Below, one piece after another: positions 43,777 to 54,880 of a stretch of 64,000 bases of DNA. The translations under genes and the position numbers were made by a program. The first letter of the stretch is position 1. Each line of letters begins with the position of its first letter. The notes under the pieces are model-generated. The model saw nothing but the letters and a program-made list of their open reading frames with translations. It was not told the DNA's origin and ran no database searches. The stretch comes from Otatea glauca (Eukaryota > Streptophyta > Magnoliopsida > Poales > Poaceae): the NCBI GenBank assembly GCA_036346275.1, contig CM070711.1, positions 65,387,078 through 65,451,077 on the forward strand, in the 5' to 3' direction.

Positions 43777-44380
43777 ACTTAATTGAGCTATTAGATCATG
43801 TTATAAATTTTTAAATTTTTTTGAAGAGGATCCTGAGAGCATGCCTAGCCTACCATAAAATTCAGATCGTAATAAAACTTGTACGATTTTAAAAAATTCT
43901 GAAAATGATGCTAATGCAGATTTCACTTATTTAATTGAGCTATTAGATAATATTGTCAATTTTTGAAACTTTTTGAGGAGGGTATTGAGAACATGCCCAA
44001 CCTACCACAAAAAATTCAGATCGTAGTCTAACTTGTGCGATTTTTAAAAATTCTGACAATGCTGCTAATGCATTTAAAGCAGCTTCGCTGATTTAATTGA
44101 GCTAATAAATTTGTAAATTTTTGAAATTTTTTGAGAAGGGTCCTGAGAGCATGCCTACACTACTGTATAAATTTTAGATCATGATCAAACGTTTGCGATT
44201 TTTAAAAATTCTGATAATACTACAAATGTATTTAGAGCAACTTCACTGATTTAATTAAGCTACTAAATTTGTGAATTTTTAAAAATTTGTCAGAAGGGTC
44301 CTCAGAGCATACCTAAGCTACCAAAAAAAACTCGGATTATGATCGTACATTTGCGATTTTTAAAAACTTTGACAACTTGG
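43777..44380. repeat. Tandem array of 152-158-bp units, about four copies
   Basis: TGAGAGCATGCC-type phrases recur at 43834, 43986, 44144 and 44302 (spacing 152, 158, 158). Each unit also contains a TTTTTAAAAATTCTGA phrase and ATTTAATTGAGCTA. Copies differ by roughly 10-20%, so the array is old. It is AT-rich with no coding sequence and lies 275 bp from a hAT element. Confidence 0.85.
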
Positions 44381-44654
44381 TTTCCTTTTTTTTGAAGATA
44401 TTCCCGAAAAAGATTTCCTTGCTCTGTTAGGATTTCTATCTGTCTTGACAATTCCTTCCACCTGCAGAAATGTGTGGACCCGTTGCGCATCAGTTAGTTC
44501 AATTCTTGTATGAATCGAAAAAAAATCTCGCGTTTCAAAGGTGACTCAACATGACCTACAGGCTACAGCACTGAAAACAACACTCCCTCTATGATCGCCA
44601 GCGTCTAGGTCGGAAGCATATCATGTCACTAGAATATATATGATATATCCAATC

Positions 44655-46120
44655 CAGGGTTCCAAAATTCGGCGAATTTCGGATTTCGGACCACCCCCGA
44701 ATTCTAAAGTACCAGCCGGGAATTTTTTTAAAATTTTTTGAATTCACTACAGTAAACCGAAATTTTGGATTTTTTTGGCGCAATTTCGTGTTTTTTGGCC
44801 GGTTTTGAAACTTTTAGGGGCGGATTTGACCGGATTTGGTCCAATAACCCTTAGGAAAGTCATATCCTATGAAAATTTGTTGAAAAACCGAATTTCTAAA
44901 ATATTTTAAAATTTTGGTAGAAAAACTGTCAGATTTTTATAAAATTTTAAAGCTTGATAATAATCTGAAAATTTTATGGTACTATACTTAGTATATTAGG
45001 ATCATACAAAAAAAATTTCAAAATAATTTAACTTCATTTTATATCTTTAAAAAATAAAAAACATAATGAACATAATTGGGACAATTATATTGTCAGAATT
45101 TTATAAATTTTCTTGAGTGTGATTATGATCTAAAATTTTTCTGAGAGATTAATAATTGACTCAGTACTATTATGTAATTTTTTTGAAAAAATTAAACTTT
45201 TTTTTTTGGTCAATCAAATCTATGTAAGCATGAAACTTCGTTTGTTGTATTATATTTCAAAAATAAAAAAAGGAACATAAATGGTACTGTGCCTTGTAAG
45301 AATTTTATAAATTCACTGGAGTGTGATCATGAATCACAATTTTTATGGGATATTAATAACTTCCTTATCACCATTCTGTAAAATTTTCAAAAAAATTTAT
45401 GGTTTACATAATTTTTCATTTTGTTCAAGTTTGCCGGTAAGCCTTTTAACAGGGTAGTAGTACTGTTCGAATTTTTAAAATTCATACAATTTGATAATCA
45501 TCTGAAAATTTTATGAGAGCATTATAGATACATCATAACCATTAAAAAAAATTTAAACAGTTTCTAACTTCATTTGTACCATTTTCCATTCGGATCAAAC
45601 TTATCGGTCAGTGTTCTATCAGGACAATGCCACTCTCCGAATTTTTAAACATTCGTCACATGTGATAATCAGCTGAATTTTTTGTGAGAACATTAGTTAT
45701 GGATAATAACCATTCAAAAAAATTTCAACTATTTATAAATTGATTTTTACCATTTTCCATTAGGATCAAACTTGTCGGTCAGTGTTTTATCAGGACGTTA
45801 CCACTCTCCGAATTTTTAAAAATTCCTCAGATGTGATAATCATCTAAAATTTTTTCAAAAATATAAGAAATGTGTCAGAAACCTCCAAGAAAAATTGCAA
45901 ATTTTTTGATAATGTTTAGACCACTTTTCAGCCAGTGCAAAAAACCTGAAATTTTGGGAATTTCGCCCAAAACTTCGGGTTTTTTAGCCGAATTTCAGAT
46001 TTTTATTTCCGGAATGGACCGGATTTGGATTTTAAAATTCAAATTTCGTCCGAAATATTTCTGAAATTTCGTTATCCGGCAGAGACGAAATTTATTTCGA
46101 AACCGAAATTTGAAACCTTG
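44655..46120. mobile_element. hAT-family non-autonomous element, 1466 bp, perfect 8-bp TSD
   Basis: It begins CAGGGTTCCAAAATTCGG and ends CCGAAATTTGAAACCTTG, flanked by identical ATCCAATC (44647-44654 and 46121-46128). This is the best-bounded member of the family that includes 29776-31203, to which it aligns end to end. Internal modules repeat CCATTTTCCATT.GGATCAAACTT at about 170-180 bp spacing. No coding sequence, so mobilisation would need a transposase from elsewhere. Confidence 0.9.
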
Positions 46121-46128
46121 ATCCAATC

Positions 46129-47179
46129 CCTCTAGGTCCAGGATAAGTTGAGACACTTTTCACAGAAAATTTGATGTATTTGGCTGTTTTGATAGCGTTT
46201 TTTTCATTTTTAGATCGCGGCATGTGTATTTGCGGAATTAGCCTCATGGCGCAGATGGGAAGAGTTGCAATTGACATGCCGAGGATAGGGGGAGCGAATT
46301 TGCCAGTGCAGCGGCCCGGTGGCACGGCTTAATCCTACCGCGGCAGGGAAGCGCTGCATTTCCCTGTCGCAGCCGGCTTGCGCAACAAATGGCTTTGCCG
46401 CGGTAGGGGCAGCGCGGCAATATGCCCTGTCGCGGCCTTTTTTTAATTCCTTTTTTGTTTAAAAAAAGGAGTAGTGAGAGAATTTTTGGATAAAAATGAC
46501 AACATTGAAAAATATGCGGGGGAATTTTTTTAATAACTTGGGTGTTATTTTTATAATCGAATTTTGTTTGTAATAACCAATGGAAATTATATATATCCAT
46601 ACGTAAATAATAAATGTTAATTTTTTTGTAGAATTAGCTCGTGTGCGGTTTTTTTTGGAAAAATAGCCTCTTGGTCTGCACGTGCTGCACACAAAAAATT
46701 GCATGTTGTATGTTTTATGTGGTAAAGTAGGTTAGGCTGTGTTGTAACATTTATTGATGTTGTTTTTGGAACTGATAAAGTGATCGCATGTTTAAAGTTA
46801 GAAAACAACAAAATGAATGAAATATACCATTTCATAATAAAGGGCAATTACATGGTGCGTACAGTTTGGATGGAGTGGGAGGCCGTCGTGGATTGGATTT
46901 ATAGGAGTGTAGTAGTCTCTTGTTCTAATAGAAAGATCTAGGCTGGAGGGATCGAGGTCTTTGAGATCGTAGATTTGATGGACCTCGAGTGAAGGGTCGC
47001 GGCCTCGAAAACCATGAAGGGTCGAGGCTTCGAGGTGATGTCTGACCCCGTCTTCCCCATCTACCCCTCCCACGGCTTGAGGTGCCTCCTCTATCTGTCA
47101 TTGCAATAGAGTAGAGGTTGGGCTAGCGAAGAAGTACTGCCTGGGTGGGCGGTGGTTTTATAGGCAGTCTGTAGTCTTG
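46129..47179. other. No gene recognised; GC-rich hairpin-like patch
   Basis: Between 46310 and 46440, variants of CCGCGGCAGGGAAGCGC and GCGCGGCAATATGCCCTG recur in both orientations, and may be the end region of an old DNA transposon. A minus-strand frame at 46798-47073 has no recognised domain. Confidence 0.35.
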
Positions 47180-47500
47180 CAGGACTGATAGAGTATAGGT
47201 AGCGTGTCCTCACTTTGGTCTAAGAAAGCGGGATGCAGCGTATTGTCACTTCGATCTAAGAAAGCGGTGGGCAGAGTATTGTAAAATCAGGCTGACAAAG
47301 AAATAGGCATGGTGTTGTCACATTGCTCTGAGAAAGCGGGGGCCGTGTGTAATCAAATCGGGATGACAAAAGCAATAGGCAGTGTGTTGTACAATCGGCC
47401 TGGAAAAGCTGATGGATGCATGTTGTCCAATCATCTTGACAAAGCTGCTGGCTTCGTGTTGTCCAATCTACCTGACAGAGATGCTGACTTCGTGTGGTTA
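47180..47500. repeat. 36-bp minisatellite
   Basis: GTTGT.CAATC phrases begin at 47386, 47422 and 47458 (exact 36-bp spacing), with older degenerate copies at 36-40-bp spacing back to about 47180. The minus-strand frame 47516-47256 therefore reads as a 12-residue repeat of the type WTTRSQQLCQDD. I do not regard that as an established protein. Confidence 0.75.
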
Positions 47501-47707
47501 ATTCATCGTACCACAACGTGTTTGATGTGGTAATCTAGGTGAAAATGTGTTGTCATGTACATTAAAATGATATATGACTGAACACAATTTATTACAACAT
47601 ACCTTACTGACAGGGCAGTACAATTTGTTTTTAACAAAAAAAATTTGCAACTCAGTTTTTTTGAAACCTACTGATGATGACACACAAAATTACTAAAACT
47701 ACAGGAG

Positions 47708-48308
47708 TGTGATCTTAATCGAAATTCAGGGCCTCCTTTTAGGAGTCATCCTAACAGCAAGCAATCCTCGTGCATTTCACACTAGAAGCATGACCATAAG
47801 GCTGGTGCTCCAACTCCAGTTAATGTTAGTTCGCAAGGTTTTGGTGCTCCAACTCCATTTAATAGTAGTCCCAAAGGTGATGGCGTTACAACTCCAGTTA
47901 ATGTTTGTTCCTATAGTGCTATATCCAATGGTTGGCCGATCTACAAGTATACTGCTGGGAAGTGCAGAAAATTGACAATCAAAGGGGAAGGTTTGTACTA
48001 TGCCATGTAATAACTTTTGAGAAGTCTACCCCTTTGATTTTCAATTTTCTGCACTTCCCAGCAGTACACTTGTAGATCGGACAACCATTGGATATAGCAT
48101 CTTAGGAACAAACGTTAACTAGAGTTGTAGCGTCATCACCTTCGAAACTACTATTAAATAGAGTTGGAGCACCAGAACCTTGGGGATTAACATTAACTGG
48201 AGTTGGAGCACAAGCCCTATAGTCATGCTTCCAATGTAAAATGCATAAGGATTGCTTGTTGTCAGGATGGGTTCTAAAAGGAGACCAGGAATTTCGATTA
48301 AGATCAGA
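47708..48308. repeat. Large inverted repeat: two 280-bp arms, 41-bp loop
   Basis: The left arm (47708-47987) and right arm (48029-48308) are reverse complements with scattered mismatches, by eye about 88-90% identity, for example CTGGGAAGTGCAGAAAATTG on the left and CAATTTTCTGCACTTCCCAG on the right. The loop is 47988-48028. Each arm reads, from outside in, as a similar open protein frame (PTPVNV, GAPTPFNSS / GAPTLFNSS, YTAGKCRKL / CTAGKCRKL), so a once-coding segment was duplicated head to head. A transcript across it would fold into a long hairpin. Confidence 0.88.
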
Positions 48309-48389
48309 TTTCTCGCACCATGCAAAAATGGTGTATGTATGAAGGCATATAGTAATTACACATATGAAGTACGATACACCCATAGAACA

Positions 48390-50140
48390 TGTAACATCCC
48401 AAAATTTGAGTTTTGGATGTTTGAATTTGAAAATGAACCATTCGCATTTTCTTTGAATTAATCAAAGCTTAATTTGAATTTTCTATTAATGAAAAGATTT
48501 AATTTGATTAATCTATACATCAAATAAAATATTTCTAGTCAAAGTTGGGTTTCATATGTTCCAAAGATTATTTTTATATTTTTGAGGATTTTTCTAAATT
48601 TATTTGCTTTTTATTGAATTTATGGAATTTTCTTAATTCAGAAAATGATTTTATTTCAAAATCCTCTCGGGTCGTTTCTTCCTCCGGCCCATTCCTATTT
48701 TCCTCTTCAGCTCGCTTCGCCCTGGCCCGCTTTGTCGCGCGTGGACTGTCGGATCAGCGCCGCTTGTGCGGTCTGATGCAGCCGCCGTCTCAAACCCTAA
48801 CCGCGTAGTCGCCGCGTCCGCACCGCCATCTCGGATTTCGTGGGATTCACGCCTCCCGAGGCTATTTAAAGTGCTGCCAACCCCTGTCCGAGGTTTGAGA
48901 AAATCAGCTATACGCAAAGTTCAGTAAATGTGAGTTATGGATGAAAGAAGTTGCTTTCCTAGGACATGTCATATCGGCCGAAGGAGTCCCTGTTGACCCT
49001 AGTAAGGTACAAGATGTGCTCCTTAAAACTGTTTTATTGGTGCAATCATCTGGTTCTGATTTGAGTATGAACCAAGGCTGCCCCGAAGTTAAAGTATTAA
49101 TTGGAGGGGTAGAATTTCTAGCCAACCTCATTGTCCTAGACATCAAGTCCCTAGATGTGATCTTAGAAATGGATTGGCTCTCCAAGAACCAAGCAGTTTT
49201 GGATTGTGGGAACAGAATGATCACATTAACAAGTTCAGATGGAGCTAAGTTAAAGTTTCAAGATATTGCAGACCAGTCTGAAGGAATAAAAGTTTGTAGT
49301 GCAAAAGGAATAAGTTTGGAAGATGTGCCAGTCGCTAGAGAGTTTCCTGATGAGTTGCCTGGGATTCCACCAGATAGGGATATAGAATTCTTGATTGAAC
49401 TAGTTCTTGGAACACCACCCATCTCCAAGAGTGTCGACGATCGGGATCACCTGACCGCAAGAAGAAGGGGGAGTGATGTAGGAGTGGAACCCAAGATCGT
49501 GCTCTCTCTGAAGGAACTCTGGTCGCCGCTCGGAGTGAGAGAAAGGGAGTGGTTAACGCGAGGAGTTATACTGGTTCGAGCCCACAGTATGGGTAACAGC
49601 TCTACTCCAGTCTTGCTCGAGGCGAAAGGTAGACAATAATGTACTGTGGTTGAATACAAGAGGTGCTCGAGCCGAGGTCGAGCACTGATTCTTTTGTGTC
49701 GTGTTTGTCTTCCCTTTCCCTGCGCAGGGGGAAAGTCTTTATACCTCTACTGCTGAGTTCCTTACAGAAAACGGCTGGGCGAGATTCTCGAGGGAGTGGC
49801 GCCAGATCCGGACATGATGTGCAATGAAGTATGGCAATAATGACGTTGGGAATCGTTGCCCACGATCGCCTTAACTCAACCTTTTAAGGCCACTTCTTGA
49901 CTCAGTAACTGCCGGTTTTTGCAATCCAACCAAGTCCTCTGAGCTTGCCCTCAATAGCGAGCTTGGTCCTTGGTCGAGCGGGCTTGGGCCCAGCGGGCCA
50001 TTGCCTGTGCGGGGTAACCAGTCCCCGACAAAGAGACCGTACAGGATGCCTGCTAATGAGTTAGCTGAAGTAAAGAGACAGATTAAAGATCTACGAGCGT
50101 GGACAAGAGAGCCTCATCCAAAGAGAAAGAATACTCGATG
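48390..50140 (+). mobile_element. Scrambled Ty3/gypsy fragment (Tekay/Del-like), split by a solo LTR
   Basis: It starts with LTR-like TGTAACATCCCAAAATTTG at 48390 and includes CTATTTAAAG near 48863. At about 48907 it joins directly to the end of reverse transcriptase (YAKFSKCELWMKEVAFLGHV). From about 49026 it carries an upstream protease piece (VKVLIGGVEFLANLIVLDIK, DVILEMDWLSKN), then the RT start (EFPDELPGIPPDRDIEFLIE). After the solo LTR (49432-50030) it continues in frame (KRPYRMPANELAEVKRQIKD) and fades near 50140. RT lying before protease shows rearrangement or two joined fragments. The continuous 48941-49639 frame is chimeric and ends inside the solo LTR; it is not a gene. Confidence 0.8.
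49432..50030. mobile_element. Solo LTR, 599 bp, nested in a gypsy fragment
   Basis: It begins TGTCGACGATCGGG and ends CCAGTCCCCGACA, flanked by AAGAG on both sides (49427-49431 and 50031-50035). Removing it and one TSD copy restores an unbroken RT reading frame, which confirms the borders. It belongs to a family different from the 889-bp Tat LTR. Confidence 0.92.
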
Positions 50141-50621
50141 TCCATCATCCGAGCCAACGGCAACAGACCTGATTGCTGTAGAATAGGTTTGTGGGTGTCC
50201 AGTCATGTCCTGCAAGAAGACAATAAACCACATGAAATGAAGAGAAGGAATAACAATAAATTGCATTAAATGACATAACAATAAATAACAGCAAACGACA
50301 TGACATTACATAACATGAAATTAGTACCATGGTGAAACAAGCTTTATCGTTAGGTGATATGATAGTAAGTAACATGAGAAAACTACAAATAGATGACGTG
50401 CGTTAACATTGATAAAACGAAAATAAAATTACATGAATGTACTATCTTCATACGTGCAAGTACATTGTCGAAGGTCACTATGGACGGGTCGACGAGCCTG
50501 CCTTATTAGGGTAGTTCTTTATTGTATGTCCCACTGTCCTGCATAACCGGCACTTTTGTGGAGCTAGTACGTCTCCCCGCTGACTTGCATCTATGTCGTT
50601 ACGAATTCATCGTGATCGCTA

Positions 50622-52999
50622 CTATCCACGGCCGCCCCTCTTCGAAGTGTAATTTTGACACCAAGTCACTTGGCTCGGCCATAGCTCCCTGTAATGCATG
50701 TCCAAGCTGTAGGAGTTGAACTCCGAACTCCATGTCCAGAACAGATGGTCGACGCTGAAGTACTCAGAGATGTAGAGTGCGGAGGACTGACGAAGAACTG
50801 CGCACACCTCATATACATGGGAGCATGGCTTCTGCAGCAGTTTTGGCTTGTTGCATGTACATGTCACGACATCACGTATTGTACACACTTGTTTATGATA
50901 GCCCTTGCAATGGCTATCGACGAACTTCTCTCATAAACATACTTCAAACTTCCGCCTAACTCCATCTATGGTGCGGGAAATGTGCGAGCGAGCCTTCTCT
51001 ATTTTCTTCTCCATGTATGCATTTATACGTTCGGAGAACTGCTTCCCCTCATCCAGGTGCCTCCTCGCATTCATTCCATTTTTCACAAAGTATCCAACGG
51101 TTTTGTTCCAGGTCTCCTCCATGATGGCACTGATTGGGAGGGACCGAACCCCCTTGAGAATACCATTGTAAACCTCTGATATGTTAGTTGTCATTATGCC
51201 GTACCTTGTGTCGTTCGTGTCATGGAGCAGGGACCACTTCTCCAACTCTAGAGAATGCAACTGTACCCATTATGAGAAGTTGTTGACCTAGCCCTCTCTG
51301 GACTCCGTTGTATGCTTCGCGGTCTCCTCATCCAGCCATCTCCATATTTCCTCAAACTTTTGTCATTGGTTTTGCATGCATAGTCTCTTGAATGTCTCCA
51401 TGACTTCCTTACTGCGGAACCTCCTACACAGGTTCACGACAAGATGCCTCATGCACTAGCGATTGACGACGTCGTTCCATTGGTACGGTGGCTATGTCCC
51501 TTCTTAGATGGTGCTGATGACGGACATTAACTTAGCATGCCTGTCTGTGATGAGGCATACGTTCGGGCGATTTTGAACAACAGCTTACTTGATATTTGCT
51601 AGGAACCACAACCAGCTCTCTGTGTTCTCTCTTTATATGATTGCATAAACCACTGGGAGTAGTTGGTCGTTGGCATCTGCGGTGACCGCCATCAGTATGG
51701 TGCCCTTGTACTTGCCAGATAGAAAAGTGCAATCCATGGTTAGTACAGGCCGACAGTACTTGAAGCCCTGAACGGCTGGTCCGAATGCCCAGAACACACG
51801 GTCCAAGATGAAACAATTCGAACCCTTTGTGGGGTGCGGTCTATCCATCTTGTTGATGTAGATCTCAGGATTGGCTTTCAGCAATCTGGTGAAGCATCCA
51901 TGGAAAAAGGTTGTACGCTTGTCACACCTTACCGTAACTAACAGGATATCCCACCATGTTAATCACGTTAGCCATTAGTAGCTTTGGCGAAATGGTCACA
52001 TCTATCATGACCAAGTGAGAAATCAGGCTAGCTACATATGAGTCACATTTCTGTGCTTTTGTAGTGGCTCAGCAAGTACACATGTGTGATCCGTCGAGAA
52101 AGTTATCCTAAAGCCTGAGCTCGTGCCCTTGAATTTTTAGGCACGGATCTTGCTGGGGACACTCAGGATTCATGCACTTGACAATGTGCGTATCCTGGTT
52201 GGACCTGTACACCCGGTATGTGCTGCTGATGTTGACTGCACATATCTTGCAATTGCCTGTTGGACGACACTCTTTGTAGGGAAGTGTTACCCTACCAGTA
52301 GAGTGTCCTGATCAAAGGCCCAATCAATGCCACCTTCGTCCGGCAACACGAGAGAAGCCATCACCAGATCATCGAGGCGTGACTCCACATCAGTGGACAC
52401 AATGCCATCGACGGGAGCTGCATCGTCATCTCCGCTGCTATCTGTGTCAACATTCTCGTCATCATCGGATATTGCTTTGTCCACTAGGGTTTCCAGGTGC
52501 TCATGGCAGTCAATGCGAGCAGCCCACCACCACTTGACATCTTCGTTCGTTTTAAATTCATCCGCAGCAGTGTCCTCACGGATGCCCCTAGAGGATGCAT
52601 CGATGGCGACGCCATCGCCCCTAGAAGGACTTGAGGTTTCTCTTCTTCTAGGAAGTGCACATACACTATCGATTGATGGTGTATCTCCGCCTGAGGGTTC
52701 ATCATAATTTGCATGTATTCCCCCCACATTGCGCTTCCCGCGATCTTGTATAGCTCACACAAATAGTCGGTCAAATCTCCCACAACTCTAGCATGTACGA
52801 CCTTGATTACAAGCTTCTTTTGGGTAGTCTCCCCATCAAATGCACTCCTCACGCACCTACAGAGCTCGGCTAGACCCATCTCCGTCAGACCCGGAGCCTG
52901 GATCACCTTCCGTTCGCAGTTCGAAAGGCCCACCCCATATAGACCCTCTCGAACAATGCTGTCACCATAAAACGTGAACAAATCTTGAATATCTTCCAT
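50622..52999 (-). pseudogene. Mutator-like (MULE) transposase pseudogene
   Basis: Minus-strand pieces in order: N-terminal part from ATG at 52999 (EDIQDLFTFYGDSIVREGLY, and an acidic stretch near 52450); transposase core from 51884 with the first catalytic Asp in LTMDCTFLSGKYKGTILMAV and VTADANDQLLPVVYAI; RENTESWLWFLANIK just after an in-frame stop near 51640; RYGIMTTNISEVYNGILKGV; and a SWIM zinc finger CTCNKPKLLQKPCSHV with ISEYFSVDHLFWTW near 50850-50720. This is the domain order of MuDR-type transposases. Stops and frame changes make it inactive. I could not find its terminal inverted repeats or TSD. Confidence 0.85.
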
Positions 53000-53039
53000 G
53001 TAGTACCTACCATAGCAAATGACGCAGGCGTATTAAATA

Positions 53040-53950
53040 CTAATATACAGTTCGTCACATCCGTAATCAATAGTAATATAGAAAATACGTGACAATAATT
53101 TTCATGTGCTACTGTTAAAGTAATTATACACCATTATTTATACCTTGTATCATCAATATATGTACTACTCATTTCATGAACACCGTCGTCTCATGTCATA
53201 CTATTTGCACTAACATCACACTAATTATTAGTATTATTTACGCTTTGTATCATCAATTCGTGTACTACTCTTTGTAGTGTTGTTGTCACTTAATACATGA
53301 CTTGTTGTACTAATATTGTCATTTTATGTACTACGTAATGTACTAATATCGTTATTTCATGTACTACTAATTGTACTAATCACACAAATATTCTCATAAT
53401 ATTATCCTAACATTATTAAAGTTATGCATATATTGTAGTATTACTACCATTTTACGTACTACTAATTCTGTCATATCATACTGGTACTACACTAATATTA
53501 TAATATTCATACTATTATTTCACTAACATTATGCCATTATTTACGTCATATACCGCTATTTCATGTACTAATAATTATACTAACATTGTCATTACATATA
53601 CTAATACCATTATTTTATGTACTACTAATTGTATTAAAATCACACTAAGTACACACCATTATTTACGCATTCTATCCTTATTTCATGAACTACTCATTAT
53701 ACCAACATAGTTATTTCACATACTACTACTTGCTCTAATATCAGATCAATTTTACCCCATTTTATATGCCTTGCATCGTTGTTTTACGTACTACTCATTA
53801 CACTACTACTGTCATTTCATGTAGTACTAGTTATACAATTACGGTCATTTCATGTACTACTCTTTCTACTAATACCATGGTTTTATGTATTGCTAGTTAT
53901 ACTATTATTCGGCTAATTATACTAATATTACAATAATATTATACTAATAT
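53040..53950. repeat. AT-rich degenerate short repeats
   Basis: Phrases such as TTTCATGTACTACTAATT and TACTAATATTGTCATT recur many times with irregular spacing of about 30-60 bp. It lies upstream of the MULE transposase start and may be part of that transposon. No coding sequence. Confidence 0.65.
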
Positions 53951-54880
53951 TCCTGAAGATTACAAACTAACCTTCCTAAAGCTCTACTAAAGATCACAAA
54001 AGCCCGATCAACGTGCAAAATAACCTTCCTGAAGAGTACATGCTAAATACGGAACCCGAATCAATTACTCAAAAAAACGAAGATAGCTCGGAATAAATTC
54101 CTACAAAATATGAACACCGAATAAATTCCTCCAGAACTACGATTCCACATTTCTGTTTCCACCTCCTTTCTCTCTCTATTTTCTCCCATCTCCTCTCTTC
54201 TCGCTCGCGGTTCTCGCAGAGCGTTGAGAAACTATGAACTCTCACGTTCTTCCTCTGGTTTGTTTCCTTCCCCGAACTTCTGATGTTTGCATACCATCGT
54301 AAGACTCATAATTTATAGCGCCCTTCGGAGAGCATGCACAGGATAATCGGCCGTTTGTCGGTGCTTTCGGCGTGCGTATGGGACAGAGCGATGCGACGTA
54401 AATCAGCACCGAACGGAGCTCGGCCCGGGGTTGGCCTCTAGCGTGCGACGTGCGTCGCCACGCAGGGGCCGAAAGCGCAGCGCGGCCCGCCTCTGCAGCT
54501 GGCGGTGGTGGGACCCACCGAATGTAGCGCCCGGACTGCACTGCTTTGCCATTTGCAGCGCCTGGGTTGCGCTGCATGTGGTGTGGTCGGCATTTGCAAC
54601 GCCTGGGTGGTGCAGCTCCGCATGCAGCGGGACGTCAAAAGCAGTGCTCGAGTGCCGCAGTTCTGCACATGTAGCGCTCAAGTAGCGCGAAAAATGGCAA
54701 TGCAACACTCGGGTAGCGCGAAAATGCCATATGCAGCGTGAAAGAGGCCATTTTTGCAAAAGAAACTACACAGAGGCTATTTTCGCAATAAAAATTTTCA
54801 ACGGGCCAATACAGTAAAAAATTCCTTTTCACATGTCACTCTCGTTTCAGAGTCTACACCCCTGATCTTATCTAATGTTC
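53951..54880. other. No gene recognised; GC-rich TGCAGCGC-type repeats
   Basis: From 54500 to 54750, variants of GCAGCGCCTGGGTTGCG and GTAGCGC recur, followed by GGCCATTTTTGCAAAAG and GGCTATTTTCGCAATA. This resembles the end region of a grass Mutator-type element and may be the far end of the one carrying the 50.6-53.0 kb transposase. I could not pair it with an opposite end. Confidence 0.35.

Noticed and set aside
43777..44380. Regular repeats considered as a CRISPR array
   Set aside because: Units are 152-158 bp with no alternation of short repeat and unique spacer, and the genome is a plant. It is a tandem repeat.
48941..49639. Single 232-codon frame that could be called one gene
   Set aside because: It is a chimera of RT and protease pieces that reads into a solo LTR. 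The LTR borders and AAGAG copies show that the last third is unrelated sequence.
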